DNA of 64,000 nucleotides from Aldehydirespirator sp965261105. GTDB lineage: Bacteria > Actinomycetota > Acidimicrobiia > Acidimicrobiales > Aldehydirespiratoraceae. Below the pieces are notes generated by a model. That model had not been told where the DNA came from. It did not search any database and saw only the letters and a program-made list of their open reading frames with translations. Where the stretch lies: contig CBDHCM010000006.1 in NCBI GenBank assembly GCA_965261105.1, forward strand, positions 3,348,001-3,412,000, read 5' to 3'. The translations under genes and the position numbers were made by a program. The first letter of the stretch is position 1, and each line of letters begins with the position of its first letter. This document shows, one piece after another, positions 44,046 through 54,006 of this stretch.

Positions 44046-46807
44046 AAAAGAAGCTCATCGAAGTAGCCCTGCCGCTAGACGCCATCAATGCCGCTTCCCG
44101 CAAAGAGAAGTCGATCTTCTTCGGCCACCCCTCTTCGCTGCACCTGTGGTGGGCCAGGCGACCACTGGCCGCGTGCCGCGCCGTGTTGTTCGCACAACTC
44201 GTGGACGATCCGTCTGCGCATGCCGACCGATTCCCTACCGAGGCCGACCAGGACAAGGAACGCGAGCGGCTGTTCGACATCATGCGAGACCTTGTTGAAT
44301 GGGATAACTCAGCCGACGAGGTGGTACTCGGCAAGGCGCGAAAGGAGATTGTTAAGTCCTGCGACGGCCGCCCGCCGCCCGTTCTGGACCCGTTCGCTGG
44401 TGGAGGGAGCATCCCCCTGGAGGCCCAGCGGCTCGGCCTGAAGGCGGAGGCATCCGACCTGAACCCGGTTGCGGTGCTGATCAACAAGGCCTTGATCGAG
44501 ATCCCCCCGAGGTTCGCCGGCCAGCCGCCGGTACATCCTGAGGCGGAGATGCGGATGAGGTGGCAGGGCGCTCAAGGACTGGCCGAAGACGTGCGGCACT
44601 ACGGACGCTGGATGCGCCAACACGCCCGTGAACGCATAGGGCGCCTCTACCCTGACGTGGAGTTGCCGTCACAGTACGGCGGAGGCCGAGCAGCGGTGAT
44701 TGCGTGGTTGTGGACCCGTACCGTGGGCTGCGCCAACCCTGCCTGCGGAGCCGAGATGCCCTTGGCCGGTTCGTGGCGCCTATCCACCAAGAAGGGCCGC
44801 GCTGCCTGGATTCAGCCTGTCGCGCAGGATGCTCCGGAGTCCCGGGGAGTCGTCTTCGATGTGCGCCACAGCGCCGACGAGCCGCCGAGTCCGCCCAAAT
44901 TCGGGCGGGCCAAGTTCCGTTGTGCTAGCTGCGGCGAGCCCGCGCCGGATGGCCATGTGAAGGCGGAGGGTCGGGCCGGACGTATGAGTGCCAAGCTGAT
45001 GGCAGTGGTCGCCGAAGGCGACAGGCGGCGGGTGTACCTGCCGACGAGCGAGCTCCAGGATCGGGCTGCGACCGTCGAGCCGCCCGTGGACCCGCCGTCG
45101 GCGGAGTTGCCCGACTATCCACGCGCGATCACGGCTTCCAACTGGGGCATGCAGCGCTGGGCTGATCTGTTCACGGACCGGCAGCTCACAGCCGTATGCA
45201 CTTTCTCGGATCTTGTCGCCGAGGCGCGCGAACGGATCCGAGCGGATGCCGCCACTGCGGGTCTAGCAGACGATGAAGTGCCGCTGCGTGACAGCGGCTC
45301 AGGGGCGCTCGCGTATGCAGAGGCGGTGTCGGTTTACCTGGCGTTCGCAGTGTCGAAATGCGCCGACTACTGGTCGACCATCTGCGTATGGGATCCGGGA
45401 CGCGAGACGATGGGGCACACGTTCCCGCAGCAGACGCTGCAGATGAGCTGGGACTACGCGGAAGCGAACCCGTTCAGTTCCTCGACCGGCAACTGGCTAT
45501 CGATGCTCGACCGGGTGGCAGAGAGCTTGGCGCGACTGCCCGCTGCCCGCCACGGAATCGTCACGGCAAGCGACGCGGGCGATGTCGAGTCCTCCTCGGT
45601 ACTGCTATCAACCGATCCGCCCTACTACGACAACATCGGCTACTCGGACCTCTCGGACTTCTTCTACATATGGCTGCGACGCTCGCTTCGCGGCGTGTTC
45701 CCCGACGTGTGCTCGACTCTGCTCGCGCCCAAGTCACAGGAGTTGATCGCCGTACCGCACCGTCACGACGGCGACAAGAAGGCAGCGGAGGTGTTCTTCC
45801 AGCAGGGGTTCCGCTCGGTGTTCACGCGGTTGCGCACCGCCCAACGCCCGCAATTTCCGATGGCTGTGTACTACGCGTTCAAGCAGGCCGAGCGCTCCGC
45901 AGAGGGAGTCGCATCAACCGGCTGGTCGACGATGTTGGAGGGCCTGATCGCGGCGGGCTGGACGATCACCGCCACATGGCCGATGCGCACGGAACGCTCC
46001 AGCCGAGTGCGTTCGCTGGACAGCAACGCTCTGGCGTCGTCGATCGTGCTGGCGTGCCGGCCGCGGCCTGAGGGCGTCGGCATCATCGACCGCCAAGGCC
46101 TGTTGCGGGCGCTCAGAGATGAGATGGCTGGGCCAATCGGAGACATGCAGAAGGCTGCCGTCGCACCTGTTGACTTGCGGCAAGCAGCAATCGGCCCGGG
46201 CATGGCGGTGTTCTCGCGCTACTCCCGGGTCGTCGAGCCCACCGGCGAGCCCATGCGGGTCCACGCCGCTCTCCGGGTGATCAACCAGGTGCTCGAGGCC
46301 ATTCTCGGTGAGGCCGAAGCGGACCTTGACCCCGAGACTCGTTGGGCCATCGCCTGGTATTCGCAGCACTTTGAGGACGAAGGGCCATATGGCATCGCAG
46401 AGCAGTTGGCCGTGTCCATGAACGTGGCTGTCGGGACTCTCGCCCGGTCTGGGATTGTCAAGTCCGGTGGCGGAACCGTCCGCCTCTTGTCGCGCGACGA
46501 ACTGCCGGCCGACTGGCACCCACCTGCGGGCGTCCGTACGCCGATCTGGAAGGCCACGCAGCATCTCGTGCGCCGCCTGCCCGAACACGGTGAAGCCGCC
46601 GCGGGCACCCTGCTCGCGCAGTTGGGCCCCGAGGGGCATGCCTGCCAGGCGCTTACCTACCGTCTCTACAGCATCTGCGAGACCGCGCGTCCCAACCTCG
46701 CTGGCCCCTACAACGACCTCGCCGCCTCCTGGTCCGAGATCCATCGCCACTCCACCGAAGCAGCCCCGCCCTCGCCAATCCACGTCCAGCAGACCTTCCC
46801 CACGTGA
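44042..46807 (+). CDS. DUF1156 adenine-specific DNA methyltransferase (Hma-like)
   Basis: 921 aa from GTG 44042, which overlaps the helicase stop (GTGA). The N-terminal DUF1156 segment is LIEVALPLDAINAASRKEKS and GHPSSLHLWWARRPLAACRA. Methyltransferase motif I is LDPFAGGGSIPLEAQRLGL (near residue 117) and the catalytic motif IV STDPPYYDNIGYSDLSDFFY (near 525), typical of N6-adenine methylases. In Hma-type systems such an enzyme marks host DNA. Translational coupling to the helicase supports joint expression. Confidence 0.9.
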   Translation: MKKKLIEVALPLDAINAASRKEKSIFFGHPSSLHLWWARRPLAACRAVLFAQLVDDPSAHADRFPTEADQDKERERLFDIMRDLVEWDNSADEVVLGKARKEIVKSCDGRPPPVLDPFAGGGSIPLEAQRLGLKAEASDLNPVAVLINKALIEIPPRFAGQPPVHPEAEMRMRWQGAQGLAEDVRHYGRWMRQHARERIGRLYPDVELPSQYGGGRAAVIAWLWTRTVGCANPACGAEMPLAGSWRLSTKKGRAAWIQPVAQDAPESRGVVFDVRHSADEPPSPPKFGRAKFRCASCGEPAPDGHVKAEGRAGRMSAKLMAVVAEGDRRRVYLPTSELQDRAATVEPPVDPPSAELPDYPRAITASNWGMQRWADLFTDRQLTAVCTFSDLVAEARERIRADAATAGLADDEVPLRDSGSGALAYAEAVSVYLAFAVSKCADYWSTICVWDPGRETMGHTFPQQTLQMSWDYAEANPFSSSTGNWLSMLDRVAESLARLPAARHGIVTASDAGDVESSSVLLSTDPPYYDNIGYSDLSDFFYIWLRRSLRGVFPDVCSTLLAPKSQELIAVPHRHDGDKKAAEVFFQQGFRSVFTRLRTAQRPQFPMAVYYAFKQAERSAEGVASTGWSTMLEGLIAAGWTITATWPMRTERSSRVRSLDSNALASSIVLACRPRPEGVGIIDRQGLLRALRDEMAGPIGDMQKAAVAPVDLRQAAIGPGMAVFSRYSRVVEPTGEPMRVHAALRVINQVLEAILGEAEADLDPETRWAIAWYSQHFEDEGPYGIAEQLAVSMNVAVGTLARSGIVKSGGGTVRLLSRDELPADWHPPAGVRTPIWKATQHLVRRLPEHGEAAAGTLLAQLGPEGHACQALTYRLYSICETARPNLAGPYNDLAASWSEIHRHSTEAAPPSPIHVQQTFPT

Positions 46808-47287
46808 ACCGCTTGTGCGCCGCTCCCCGGGGTTGCACCTGGCTTATAAGATAATTCAATATCAAATCGTGACATTGATGAATACTCCGATCGAGACTGT
46901 GCTACCATGTCGTGCAGTTCGTATGGCTAAAGGACTCGCAGACATGCCGCAGCAGAACCGTTCGTTCCAACTCTCACGCTGACAGATGCACTCTCGTGCC
47001 ACAGCATCGTCCGTTCCCGCAGGCGAGGGATGCAGCCGATGCCTCGCTCCGCCTGTCGCCATGGCCAACGGGGAGGCGGACGATGCGGCAGCCGTCCAAG
47101 CGCCCCTCTGGCATACTGACCGCGTGCGGGCGAACGCCTCCCCCGGCACCCGCCCGCACGCGGGCATGACCGCACCGTCGCGCCCACACACCAGGCTTTC
47201 AGGGCTGAGCGGCCGAGGGTGCCGCGCCACATCGGCACCCATCGGTAAAGCGCTTCGATGAATATAGACCGCGCCTGGTGGGGGCTT
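46808..47287. other. Intergenic region before the nested ABC-3C cassette
   Basis: About 480 bp. It opens with an AT-rich patch (46850-46885, TATAAGATAATTCAATATC) where base composition changes, then a 34-codon open frame 46878-46982 (MNTPIETVLPCRAVRMAKGL and on) that I do not recognise, then GC-rich sequence without recognisable gene. No transposase, recombinase or repeat shared with the right flank (50175-50550) was found. It probably contains the left border of the nested cassette and its promoter. Confidence 0.4.
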
Positions 47288-48166
47288 ATGTTCAAGGTCC
47301 GCTTTCTGGAGTCCTATGGCACGGCCTTCCAGCAATTCGTCTCGAAGATTCTTGAACTTCGATTCCCCGACGACTTCACACCCGTTCGTCCGGCAGGGCC
47401 CGAAGGAGACTGGAAGTGCGACGGTCTCCTAAAGTCGCAACGACGCTTTCTGCAGGCCTATGGACCGCAGAACTTCACCAAGCGACAAGTACTAAATAAG
47501 ATCAATGAGGACTACATGGGTGCCGTCCAGCTTTGGCACAACACATTTGACACTTGGACCTTTGTGCACAATCGCCGAGACGGACTACCACCCTATGCTA
47601 TAGCGAGGCTTCAGGAACTTTCGGACGATCCTAGTGATGTGCATGAATGTGATGAATGGGGTTACGCTAAGCTACGCTCGCTTACATTTGAATTGAACGA
47701 AGATCAGTTAACCGACCTTCTAGGGCTACCGGTCTATCAGAGTGATATTCTCTCAACAGAAATACGCGACATAATACCGCTACTTCGGAGAATCGAGATT
47801 TCGGAACCCGCTCCTCTGGACAAAGTTCGTCCGGTCCCATCTGACAAGCTTGAAAGGAACTACTTGTCTGAGGATGCCGGTGACCTGTTACGCGCTGGGA
47901 TGCGCCGCGCCGATGAAGTTGCGGCGTATTTTGCCATGCAGACTATGCGTCCGATGTTTCGAGACGACTTAGCAGAGCGCTTCAAACTCAAGTACGAACA
48001 ACTCAAGTCCGCTGAACTTGATCCCGACGCGATCTTGAGCGAACTCATCAACTGGCTTACAGGTACTAATCGAGAACCAACGCCTCAGGCAGCCGCACTT
48101 GCAATCATCGCCTACTTCTTCGAGCAATGTGATATCTTTGAGGATCCATCGAGGACAGGGACATGA
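47288..48166 (+). CDS. ABC-three-component system protein with ABC-3C C-terminal domain
   Basis: 292 aa from ATG 47288, chosen because GGTGGGGGCTT precedes it; an ATG at 47258 without ribosome binding site would add 10 residues. The N-terminal 60 residues (FLESYGTAFQQFVSKILELR, FTPVRPAGPEGDWKCDGLL, QRRFLQAYGPQNF) match the effector-like domain typical of ABC-3C C-terminal-domain proteins, with a pattern E-Y-x-x-x-F-x-x-F and G-D-W-x-x-D-G. In the ABC-3C conflict systems one protein of this kind works with a middle component and an ABC ATPase. It overlaps the next gene by 4 bp (ATGA). Confidence 0.75.
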   Translation: MFKVRFLESYGTAFQQFVSKILELRFPDDFTPVRPAGPEGDWKCDGLLKSQRRFLQAYGPQNFTKRQVLNKINEDYMGAVQLWHNTFDTWTFVHNRRDGLPPYAIARLQELSDDPSDVHECDEWGYAKLRSLTFELNEDQLTDLLGLPVYQSDILSTEIRDIIPLLRRIEISEPAPLDKVRPVPSDKLERNYLSEDAGDLLRAGMRRADEVAAYFAMQTMRPMFRDDLAERFKLKYEQLKSAELDPDAILSELINWLTGTNREPTPQAAALAIIAYFFEQCDIFEDPSRTGT

Positions 48167-48408
48167 TCGTTCCTACGAAAGGTATTAGTCCCCACAGAGC
48201 CTTGATAACTATCGGCGGCGAGATAGTCAGCACCCTAGAACAACCTATGACCGTTTCTCGTCTCTGGATTACAATTCGGGATCGACACAACCATTCAGCT
48301 GATACCAAGATCGGCTTTGACTGGTATATCCTCGCACTTGATTTGCTATTCTCAATCGGAGTTGTGAAATTGGGAGAAGACAACTTCCTAGTTCGGATAT
48401 CGCCATGA
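48163..48408 (+). CDS. ABC-3C system middle component (MC6-like)
   Basis: 81 aa. The small size, the position between the other two components and the sequence (ISPHRALITIGGEIVSTLEQ, PMTVSRLWITIRDRH, FDWYILALDLLFSIGVVKLG) fit the short winged-helix-like middle components of ABC-three-component systems. It overlaps both neighbours by 4 bp, so the three genes are translationally coupled. Subtype 6 is my recollection and not certain. Confidence 0.72.
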   Translation: MIVPTKGISPHRALITIGGEIVSTLEQPMTVSRLWITIRDRHNHSADTKIGFDWYILALDLLFSIGVVKLGEDNFLVRISP

Positions 48409-50174
48409 TTAGGTTCATAGCTTCAAGTGATCCTCGATTCAAGGGACTCAAATTCGAGCGCGGCATGAATGTCGTGCTAGCCGACAAGACCCAAACCTCA
48501 ACAGATCAACAAACTCGTAACGGATCGGGCAAATCGAGCCTGATTCGTCTCATCCACTTCCTGCTGGGTGGGAACGCCTCGCCATCATCCATGTTTCGTC
48601 AGCCAGCACTCGCAGACCAGACCTTCGTAGCTGGACTTGACCTACGCGGCCTCGCTGTATCGATCGCTCGTAGTGGACGGACCAAGGGGGTCCACCTATA
48701 CAGTGAATTACACACAGACTGCGTTGAACGACACGCCATTCCGATACTAGACTCGCTCTCTTACGATCCCTCAGGGTGGGAAAGGGTATCTATCGACCAG
48801 TGGAGGCAACGCATTTCAAGTGCTTTCTTTGGAATTGCGCCAGACCTGCCGAAGAACGCACCATCATCCCGTTCCTTGTTATCATATCTGGCTCGTCGAG
48901 TGGAGGACGGCGGCTTTCATACGCCGTTTAAGCATTCAAGCATTCAACAGACTGTGGATCAACAGGTAGCGCTATCGTTCCTGTTGGACCTTGATTGGGA
49001 GATTCCGCAACAGCTGGAGAGCATACGAGAGGAAGAAAAGACACTTAAGGCGCTTCGAAAAGCTGCTCGCGAGGGAAGTCTCGGTCATATCATTGGAACC
49101 TCAGCGAAGTTGCGCACTGAACTGATTCTTGCGCGAGAACACGCAAACGATGTCCACAGACAGGCATCTGAGTTTCGAGTCATTGACGGATATAGCAAAA
49201 TCGAACGGGAGGCAGATGTCCTGACTCGCGAGTTGCGTGACCTGCGAGATGCAGACGCTGTCGACAGAGATCTACTACAGGATATAGCGAATACCGATAA
49301 GATGGAATATCCACCAGATATAGCAGAACTGCAACGGCTCTGGAGCCACGTAAATATCCTTCTACCTTTGGAAGTTCGGGAGACATATTCAGAGGTACAC
49401 GAATTCCATCAGTCAGTTATTCGTAACCGTAAACTTTACCTAGAGCGCGAAGCATCCGAAGCCCAGGAACGTATTTCCGCTAGGAGTGTTAGACGACAGC
49501 ACATTGATGCTCGGAGAGCAGAACTGATGCGGATCCTGACTTCGGGAGGTGCACTAGAGCAGTTTGCCGCGCTCGAAGCAGAAGTAGCCCGCGCCCAAAC
49601 TGACGTTCGCCAACTTGAAGAACAGTACAAGTTGGCGGAGACCATCGAAGGCGATAAGGCGAGACTCGAGAGCCAGCGTAGGGAGCTGCTCTTACGTCTG
49701 CAGGGCGACCACCACGATCGCGAGGACCGTCTCGCAAAGGCTATTTCTAGATTTGAATCCTACTCAACTACCCTCTACGAAGAGCGAAGAGGAAGTTTGG
49801 TTGTTGAAGAGACACTCAATGGCCCCCGGTTTGATGTGGAAATCGCTGGAAAGGGGAGCGTTGGTATAGACAGTATGCAAATCCTCTGCTTCGATTTGAT
49901 GATAACGACGCTACTTCAGGAACGGGGGCTTGGCCCAGCGTTCCTGGTGCATGATAGCCATATCTTCGATGGAGTAGACGAGCGTCAGGTTGCAAGCGCT
50001 CTTATGCTGGGAGCCAGGCTATCCGATGAATACGGCTTCCAGTATCTTGTCACGATGAATAGTGACTCAGTTCCAGAGTTTCCTAGTGACTTCAACTTCG
50101 GGGCCGTCGTTAACGAGGTCAAACTCACGGACGCGCTCGAGGACGGTGGTCTCTTCGGTTTCAAGTTCGATTGA
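48405..50174 (+). CDS. ABC-3C ATPase, DUF2326 family
   Basis: 589 aa. It starts MIRFIASSDPRFKGLKFERG and has Walker A RNGSGKSSLIRLIHFLLGG (about residues 38-56), a long coiled-coil middle (about 190-450), and a C-terminal segment with FLVHDSHIFDGVDERQVASA in place of the usual Walker B region, as in DUF2326 SMC/RecN-like ATPases. These are the ATPase subunits of ABC-3C systems, thought to sense invading nucleic acid or its replication. Codon use is AT-richer than in the flanking Hma genes, which indicates separate origin. Confidence 0.85.
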   Translation: MIRFIASSDPRFKGLKFERGMNVVLADKTQTSTDQQTRNGSGKSSLIRLIHFLLGGNASPSSMFRQPALADQTFVAGLDLRGLAVSIARSGRTKGVHLYSELHTDCVERHAIPILDSLSYDPSGWERVSIDQWRQRISSAFFGIAPDLPKNAPSSRSLLSYLARRVEDGGFHTPFKHSSIQQTVDQQVALSFLLDLDWEIPQQLESIREEEKTLKALRKAAREGSLGHIIGTSAKLRTELILAREHANDVHRQASEFRVIDGYSKIEREADVLTRELRDLRDADAVDRDLLQDIANTDKMEYPPDIAELQRLWSHVNILLPLEVRETYSEVHEFHQSVIRNRKLYLEREASEAQERISARSVRRQHIDARRAELMRILTSGGALEQFAALEAEVARAQTDVRQLEEQYKLAETIEGDKARLESQRRELLLRLQGDHHDREDRLAKAISRFESYSTTLYEERRGSLVVEETLNGPRFDVEIAGKGSVGIDSMQILCFDLMITTLLQERGLGPAFLVHDSHIFDGVDERQVASALMLGARLSDEYGFQYLVTMNSDSVPEFPSDFNFGAVVNEVKLTDALEDGGLFGFKFD

Positions 50175-50550
50175 CGGGTGCGACCCGACTCTTGCCGCCC
50201 TGCGCCGATCGTTTGACATATTGCGCTCCCGTAGAGGAACGCGCTGGTCCCATCGTCTCGATGCGGGGGAAGTTGCCGACCAGCCCGAGCGATGCGTAAG
50301 CCCCAGCTCCCGTCCTAGGCGATCTGCCCGGATCCTCGGACAGGCCCTCCGGGGCTTGCGGCTTCCTCGCAGAACAGCACTGGGAGGCATTCTCGTCATG
50401 GTGCCCCGAAGCCCGCAAGTTAACCAGGCTTGCCCCGAACGGCACGGACCCCGCCGATAGCCCGAGCGTCCCACGGCAATCCAACTAGGGCATAGGATCG
50501 AAGGGCGGGCGCTGAGTAGCGACGGCCCCATCCCGAAGGAGAACGACGTC
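50175..50550. other. Intergenic region after the ABC-3C cassette
   Basis: 376 bp of GC-rich sequence with no recognisable gene. The change from AT-richer to GC-rich composition is immediate after the ATPase stop, so the right border of the nested cassette is probably here. GAAGGAG at 50535-50541 is the ribosome binding site of the DUF499 gene. Confidence 0.4.
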
Positions 50551-53500
50551 GTGGCAGAGATGAGCAACCGGGCTCGGGTGGGTGATGCCTTTGACCTGTT
50601 GGCCCAGTGCCTCAAGCCGTTTGTGTCGACGCACATGGCGAGGACAGCCCCCCGAGGACGGGACTGGGCGGAAGCGTTCGCCAGCAGCGCCAAGCCGCCG
50701 AGCACCGAGTATTCGACAGATGACCCTCTATTCCTATTGCGGGTGATCGCGGACTGCTGGCGAGGCACGTTCGACCGCCAGTTGCCCCGCGGTTGCCGCA
50801 ACCTGGTGTTCACGCTGCGGGACAAGCGCAACGAATGGGCCCACAACCGGCCCATCCAACTCCACGACGCCCTCTACACGCTCAGCGGGATCGTCACCTT
50901 GGTCGAGGCCGTCGACGCCTCTAAGGCGGAGCCGATCGGCGCCATGCTCGACGACCTGCGCCTCACACAGTTCGAACGAGCCCGCGATCGGGAGCAGGCC
51001 GCCAGCCTGAACGTCGTGGAGAAGCCACGTGCCGGGCTCAGGCCATGGCGAGAGGTGATCCATCCGCACCCCGACGTTCACTCCGCGGACTTCGGGGTGG
51101 CCGCGTTCGCCGCAGACCTAGAGCTAGTCCGCCGAGGTGAGGGAGCCGCCGAGTACGCGGACGCGAGGCTCTTCTTCGAGCGCAGCTACCTGACCGCCGG
51201 ACTGCGCGACCTGCTCACCCTCGCCGTCAAGAGGGTCAGCGGGCACGGTGGCCAGCCAGTCATCAGCTGCCAGACCAACTTCGGAGGCGGCAAGACCCAC
51301 AGCCTGATCGCCCTGTACCACCTGCTCTCAGGCATCTCAATGGCGGAACTGCCCGACGATGTCGCCGATCTAGTGCGAGACGCGGGCGTGTCCGAGCTGC
51401 CTCAAGTCAACCGGGCAGTGATCGTGGGGAACCGTTTCGGGGCCGGTGAGACGCACCCCAAGCCCGACGGCACCGAGGTCAACACCATCTGGGGCGAGAT
51501 CGCATGGCAACTCGGCGGCGCCGACGCCTACGACCTGATCGCCGACAGCGACCGCAACCGCACCAACCCCGGCGACGCCATCCGCGATGCGCTCACCCTC
51601 TGCGCCCCGTGCCTGGTGCTCATCGACGAGTGGGTCGCCTACGCCCGTGAGCTGTATGAGAAGTCCAACCTGCCCGGAGGCAGCTTCGACTCGCAGTTCA
51701 GCTTCGCCCAGACCCTCTCGGAAGCGGTTAAGGGCACACCGGGCGCCGTTTTCGTGGTCTCTATTCCTGCCTCGGAGGGCTCTGAGACCAGCGACGACGG
51801 CGCTATCTCCAGCCTCGAGGTGGGCGGCGTGGGTGGACGGGAGGCCCTCAAACGGCTCACCAACGTCACCAACCGGCTCGCCGAGACATGGCAGCCCGCT
51901 AGCGGCGACGAGAGCTACGAGATCGTCCGCCGACGCCTGTTCCAGCCGCTGTCGGATGAGGCGATGGCCGACCGCGACGCCACCGCGGAGGCCTTCGGGA
52001 GGCTCTACCGGTCGCAGCGCTCCGACTTCCCTGCAGAGTGCACCGAGATCGCCTACGAGGCGAGGGTCAAGGCCGCCTATCCGATCCACCCGGAAGTGTT
52101 CGACCGCCTCTACCAGGACTGGTCCGCCATCGACCGCTTCCAGCGCACCCGAGGCGTCTTGCGCCTGATGGCCGCAACCATCGACTCGCTGTGGCGAAGC
52201 GAGGACAGATCCCCGCTGATCCTCCCGTGCTCCATCCCGCTGGGCGACCCGCGAGTCACCAACGAACTCGCCGGCAGGCTGCCCGACTACTGGAACCCGG
52301 TGATCGACTCCGACATCGACGGACCGAACTCGTGGTCGTTCAAGATCGACCGCGACACGCCGCACCTCGGCGCGCTCCACGCCACCCGCCGAGTGGGCCG
52401 CACCATCTTCGTGGGCGCCACGCCCAACGTTGGTGCCGCCAACCAGGGCCTTGCCGTGCGCCGGGTCCGCCTCGGCTCCACATTCGCCGGCGACAAGCCC
52501 GGCCCGATCTCCGACGCGCTCAACCGGCTGGCCGCCGCCGCACCCCACCTGTACGTCGACCGCGACCGCTACTGGTTCGACCGGCAGCAGAACGTCACCC
52601 GCACCGCCCGCGACGACGCCGAGCGCCTGCTGGCCGGAGACCGCCACGAAGTGCGAGACGAGATCGTGAAGCGCATCAGAGCAGAGAGGGGCACCAACGA
52701 GTTCCCGAGCGTCCACTACGCGCCCACGGGCGGAGCCGATGTGGCTGACGACCCGCTCGTCAGGCTGGTGGTGCTCGAGCCCGACGCGGCCCACATCGCC
52801 AAGTCCTCGCAATCCCCGGCGTTAGCGTCGGCTCGAGAGATCCTCAACTTCCGGGGCGCCAGCCCACGCCAGTACCGCAACATGCTGGTGTTCGCCGCGG
52901 CAGACCAGCGTGGCATGGACGCCCTGGAGCAGGCCACAGCCGAGTACCTGGCCTGGTCGGGGATCTGCGACCGCGCCGACGAACTGAACCTCGATGCTCA
53001 CCAGAGAAGGCAGGCAACGACCCAGAGGGACCGCTCCGAGCAGGCTGTGGGGCTGCGCATGGCAGAGGCCTACAAGTACGCACTCATCCCCCGCCAAGAC
53101 GAGAAACCCCAAGACGACCAAGGCGAAGACGAGCAAGGCCAAAACGACCGACGCGACGGCATCGAGTTCGACGTCGTCGGGCTCGACTCCGACGGCTCGG
53201 TCGCCGCGAGGGTGAGCCGCAAGCTCATCAACGACGGTGCGCTGGCCATCCAGTTTCCGGCGGTGCTGTTGCGCCAGCGCCTCGACGGCGTGCTGCAGAG
53301 CCGATGGACCGACGGCCACGTGCTGGTTTCCACCCTCTGGGAGGACTTCGCCCGCTACATGTACCTTCCCCGCCTGCGTGACCAGGCAGTCATGCTCAGG
53401 ACAGTTGAAGGTGGACCGGTGGGATTCGCCTGGACGACCGACGGTTTCGCCGTCGCCGCAGGGGTGGACGAAGCCACCGGGCGCTACCTGGGCCTAGCCA

Positions 53501-53916
53501 GCGAAGGCGTGCGTCCCAGCGCAGTGACCCCGACCACGCTGGTGGTGCGCCCCGACCACGCCCTTGCCCAGCTCGAAGCTGAGAAGAAGTCGGATGACGA
53601 CGCCGGGTCGAACGACGGCGGCTCAGGAGGATCTGAACACGACGACGATGACGATCCACCTCAACCCGCGGCTCCGAAGATCACCGCGTTTCGCGGCTCG
53701 ATCAAGCTCGACTCCGCCCGACCGACGAGAGCGTTCACGAACATCAGCGAGGAAGTCCTGACCCACCTGCTGAGCCAGACCGAAATCGAGGCAGAGGTCC
53801 GTCTAGAGGTAGAGGTCCGAAGGGCCGAGGGGTTCTCCGAGCACACGATCCGCACAGTCAACGAGAACGCCCGAGTCCTTCACTTTGAAGAGGGCACCGG
53901 CTTCTCCGAGTCCTAG
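50551..53916 (+). CDS. DUF499 AAA-like ATPase (Hma-like)
   Basis: 1121 aa from GTG 50551 (ribosome binding site CCGAAGGAG). An N-terminal Swt1-type HEPN-like region (about residues 1-110: LAQCLKPFVSTHM, LRDKRNEWAHNRPIQLHDAL) precedes the ATPase with Walker A TNFGGGKTHSLIALYHLLSG (near residue 245) and a Walker B-type segment APCLVLIDEWVAYARELYE. DUF499 proteins accompany DUF1156 methylases and helicases in defence loci and resemble the BrxC/PglY ATPases of BREX. An acidic, low-complexity linker lies near residues 1010-1035. I infer the ATPase subunit of the Hma-like system, now separated from its partners by the ABC-3C cassette. Confidence 0.88.
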   Translation: MAEMSNRARVGDAFDLLAQCLKPFVSTHMARTAPRGRDWAEAFASSAKPPSTEYSTDDPLFLLRVIADCWRGTFDRQLPRGCRNLVFTLRDKRNEWAHNRPIQLHDALYTLSGIVTLVEAVDASKAEPIGAMLDDLRLTQFERARDREQAASLNVVEKPRAGLRPWREVIHPHPDVHSADFGVAAFAADLELVRRGEGAAEYADARLFFERSYLTAGLRDLLTLAVKRVSGHGGQPVISCQTNFGGGKTHSLIALYHLLSGISMAELPDDVADLVRDAGVSELPQVNRAVIVGNRFGAGETHPKPDGTEVNTIWGEIAWQLGGADAYDLIADSDRNRTNPGDAIRDALTLCAPCLVLIDEWVAYARELYEKSNLPGGSFDSQFSFAQTLSEAVKGTPGAVFVVSIPASEGSETSDDGAISSLEVGGVGGREALKRLTNVTNRLAETWQPASGDESYEIVRRRLFQPLSDEAMADRDATAEAFGRLYRSQRSDFPAECTEIAYEARVKAAYPIHPEVFDRLYQDWSAIDRFQRTRGVLRLMAATIDSLWRSEDRSPLILPCSIPLGDPRVTNELAGRLPDYWNPVIDSDIDGPNSWSFKIDRDTPHLGALHATRRVGRTIFVGATPNVGAANQGLAVRRVRLGSTFAGDKPGPISDALNRLAAAAPHLYVDRDRYWFDRQQNVTRTARDDAERLLAGDRHEVRDEIVKRIRAERGTNEFPSVHYAPTGGADVADDPLVRLVVLEPDAAHIAKSSQSPALASAREILNFRGASPRQYRNMLVFAAADQRGMDALEQATAEYLAWSGICDRADELNLDAHQRRQATTQRDRSEQAVGLRMAEAYKYALIPRQDEKPQDDQGEDEQGQNDRRDGIEFDVVGLDSDGSVAARVSRKLINDGALAIQFPAVLLRQRLDGVLQSRWTDGHVLVSTLWEDFARYMYLPRLRDQAVMLRTVEGGPVGFAWTTDGFAVAAGVDEATGRYLGLASEGVRPSAVTPTTLVVRPDHALAQLEAEKKSDDDAGSNDGGSGGSEHDDDDDPPQPAAPKITAFRGSIKLDSARPTRAFTNISEEVLTHLLSQTEIEAEVRLEVEVRRAEGFSEHTIRTVNENARVLHFEEGTGFSES

Positions 53917-54006
53917 ACTCCGTCCGCCCAGATGCCGAGAACGAGCGACGCGGCGAACTCTGGCGGATCTAAGCCGCTGTTGAGACCGCCCATCCCGCAC
54001 GGCCCT

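Noticed and set aside
46878..46982. 34-codon ORF upstream of the ABC-3C cassette
   Set aside because: No ribosome binding site and no recognisable family; mentioned under the intergenic region but not listed as a gene.
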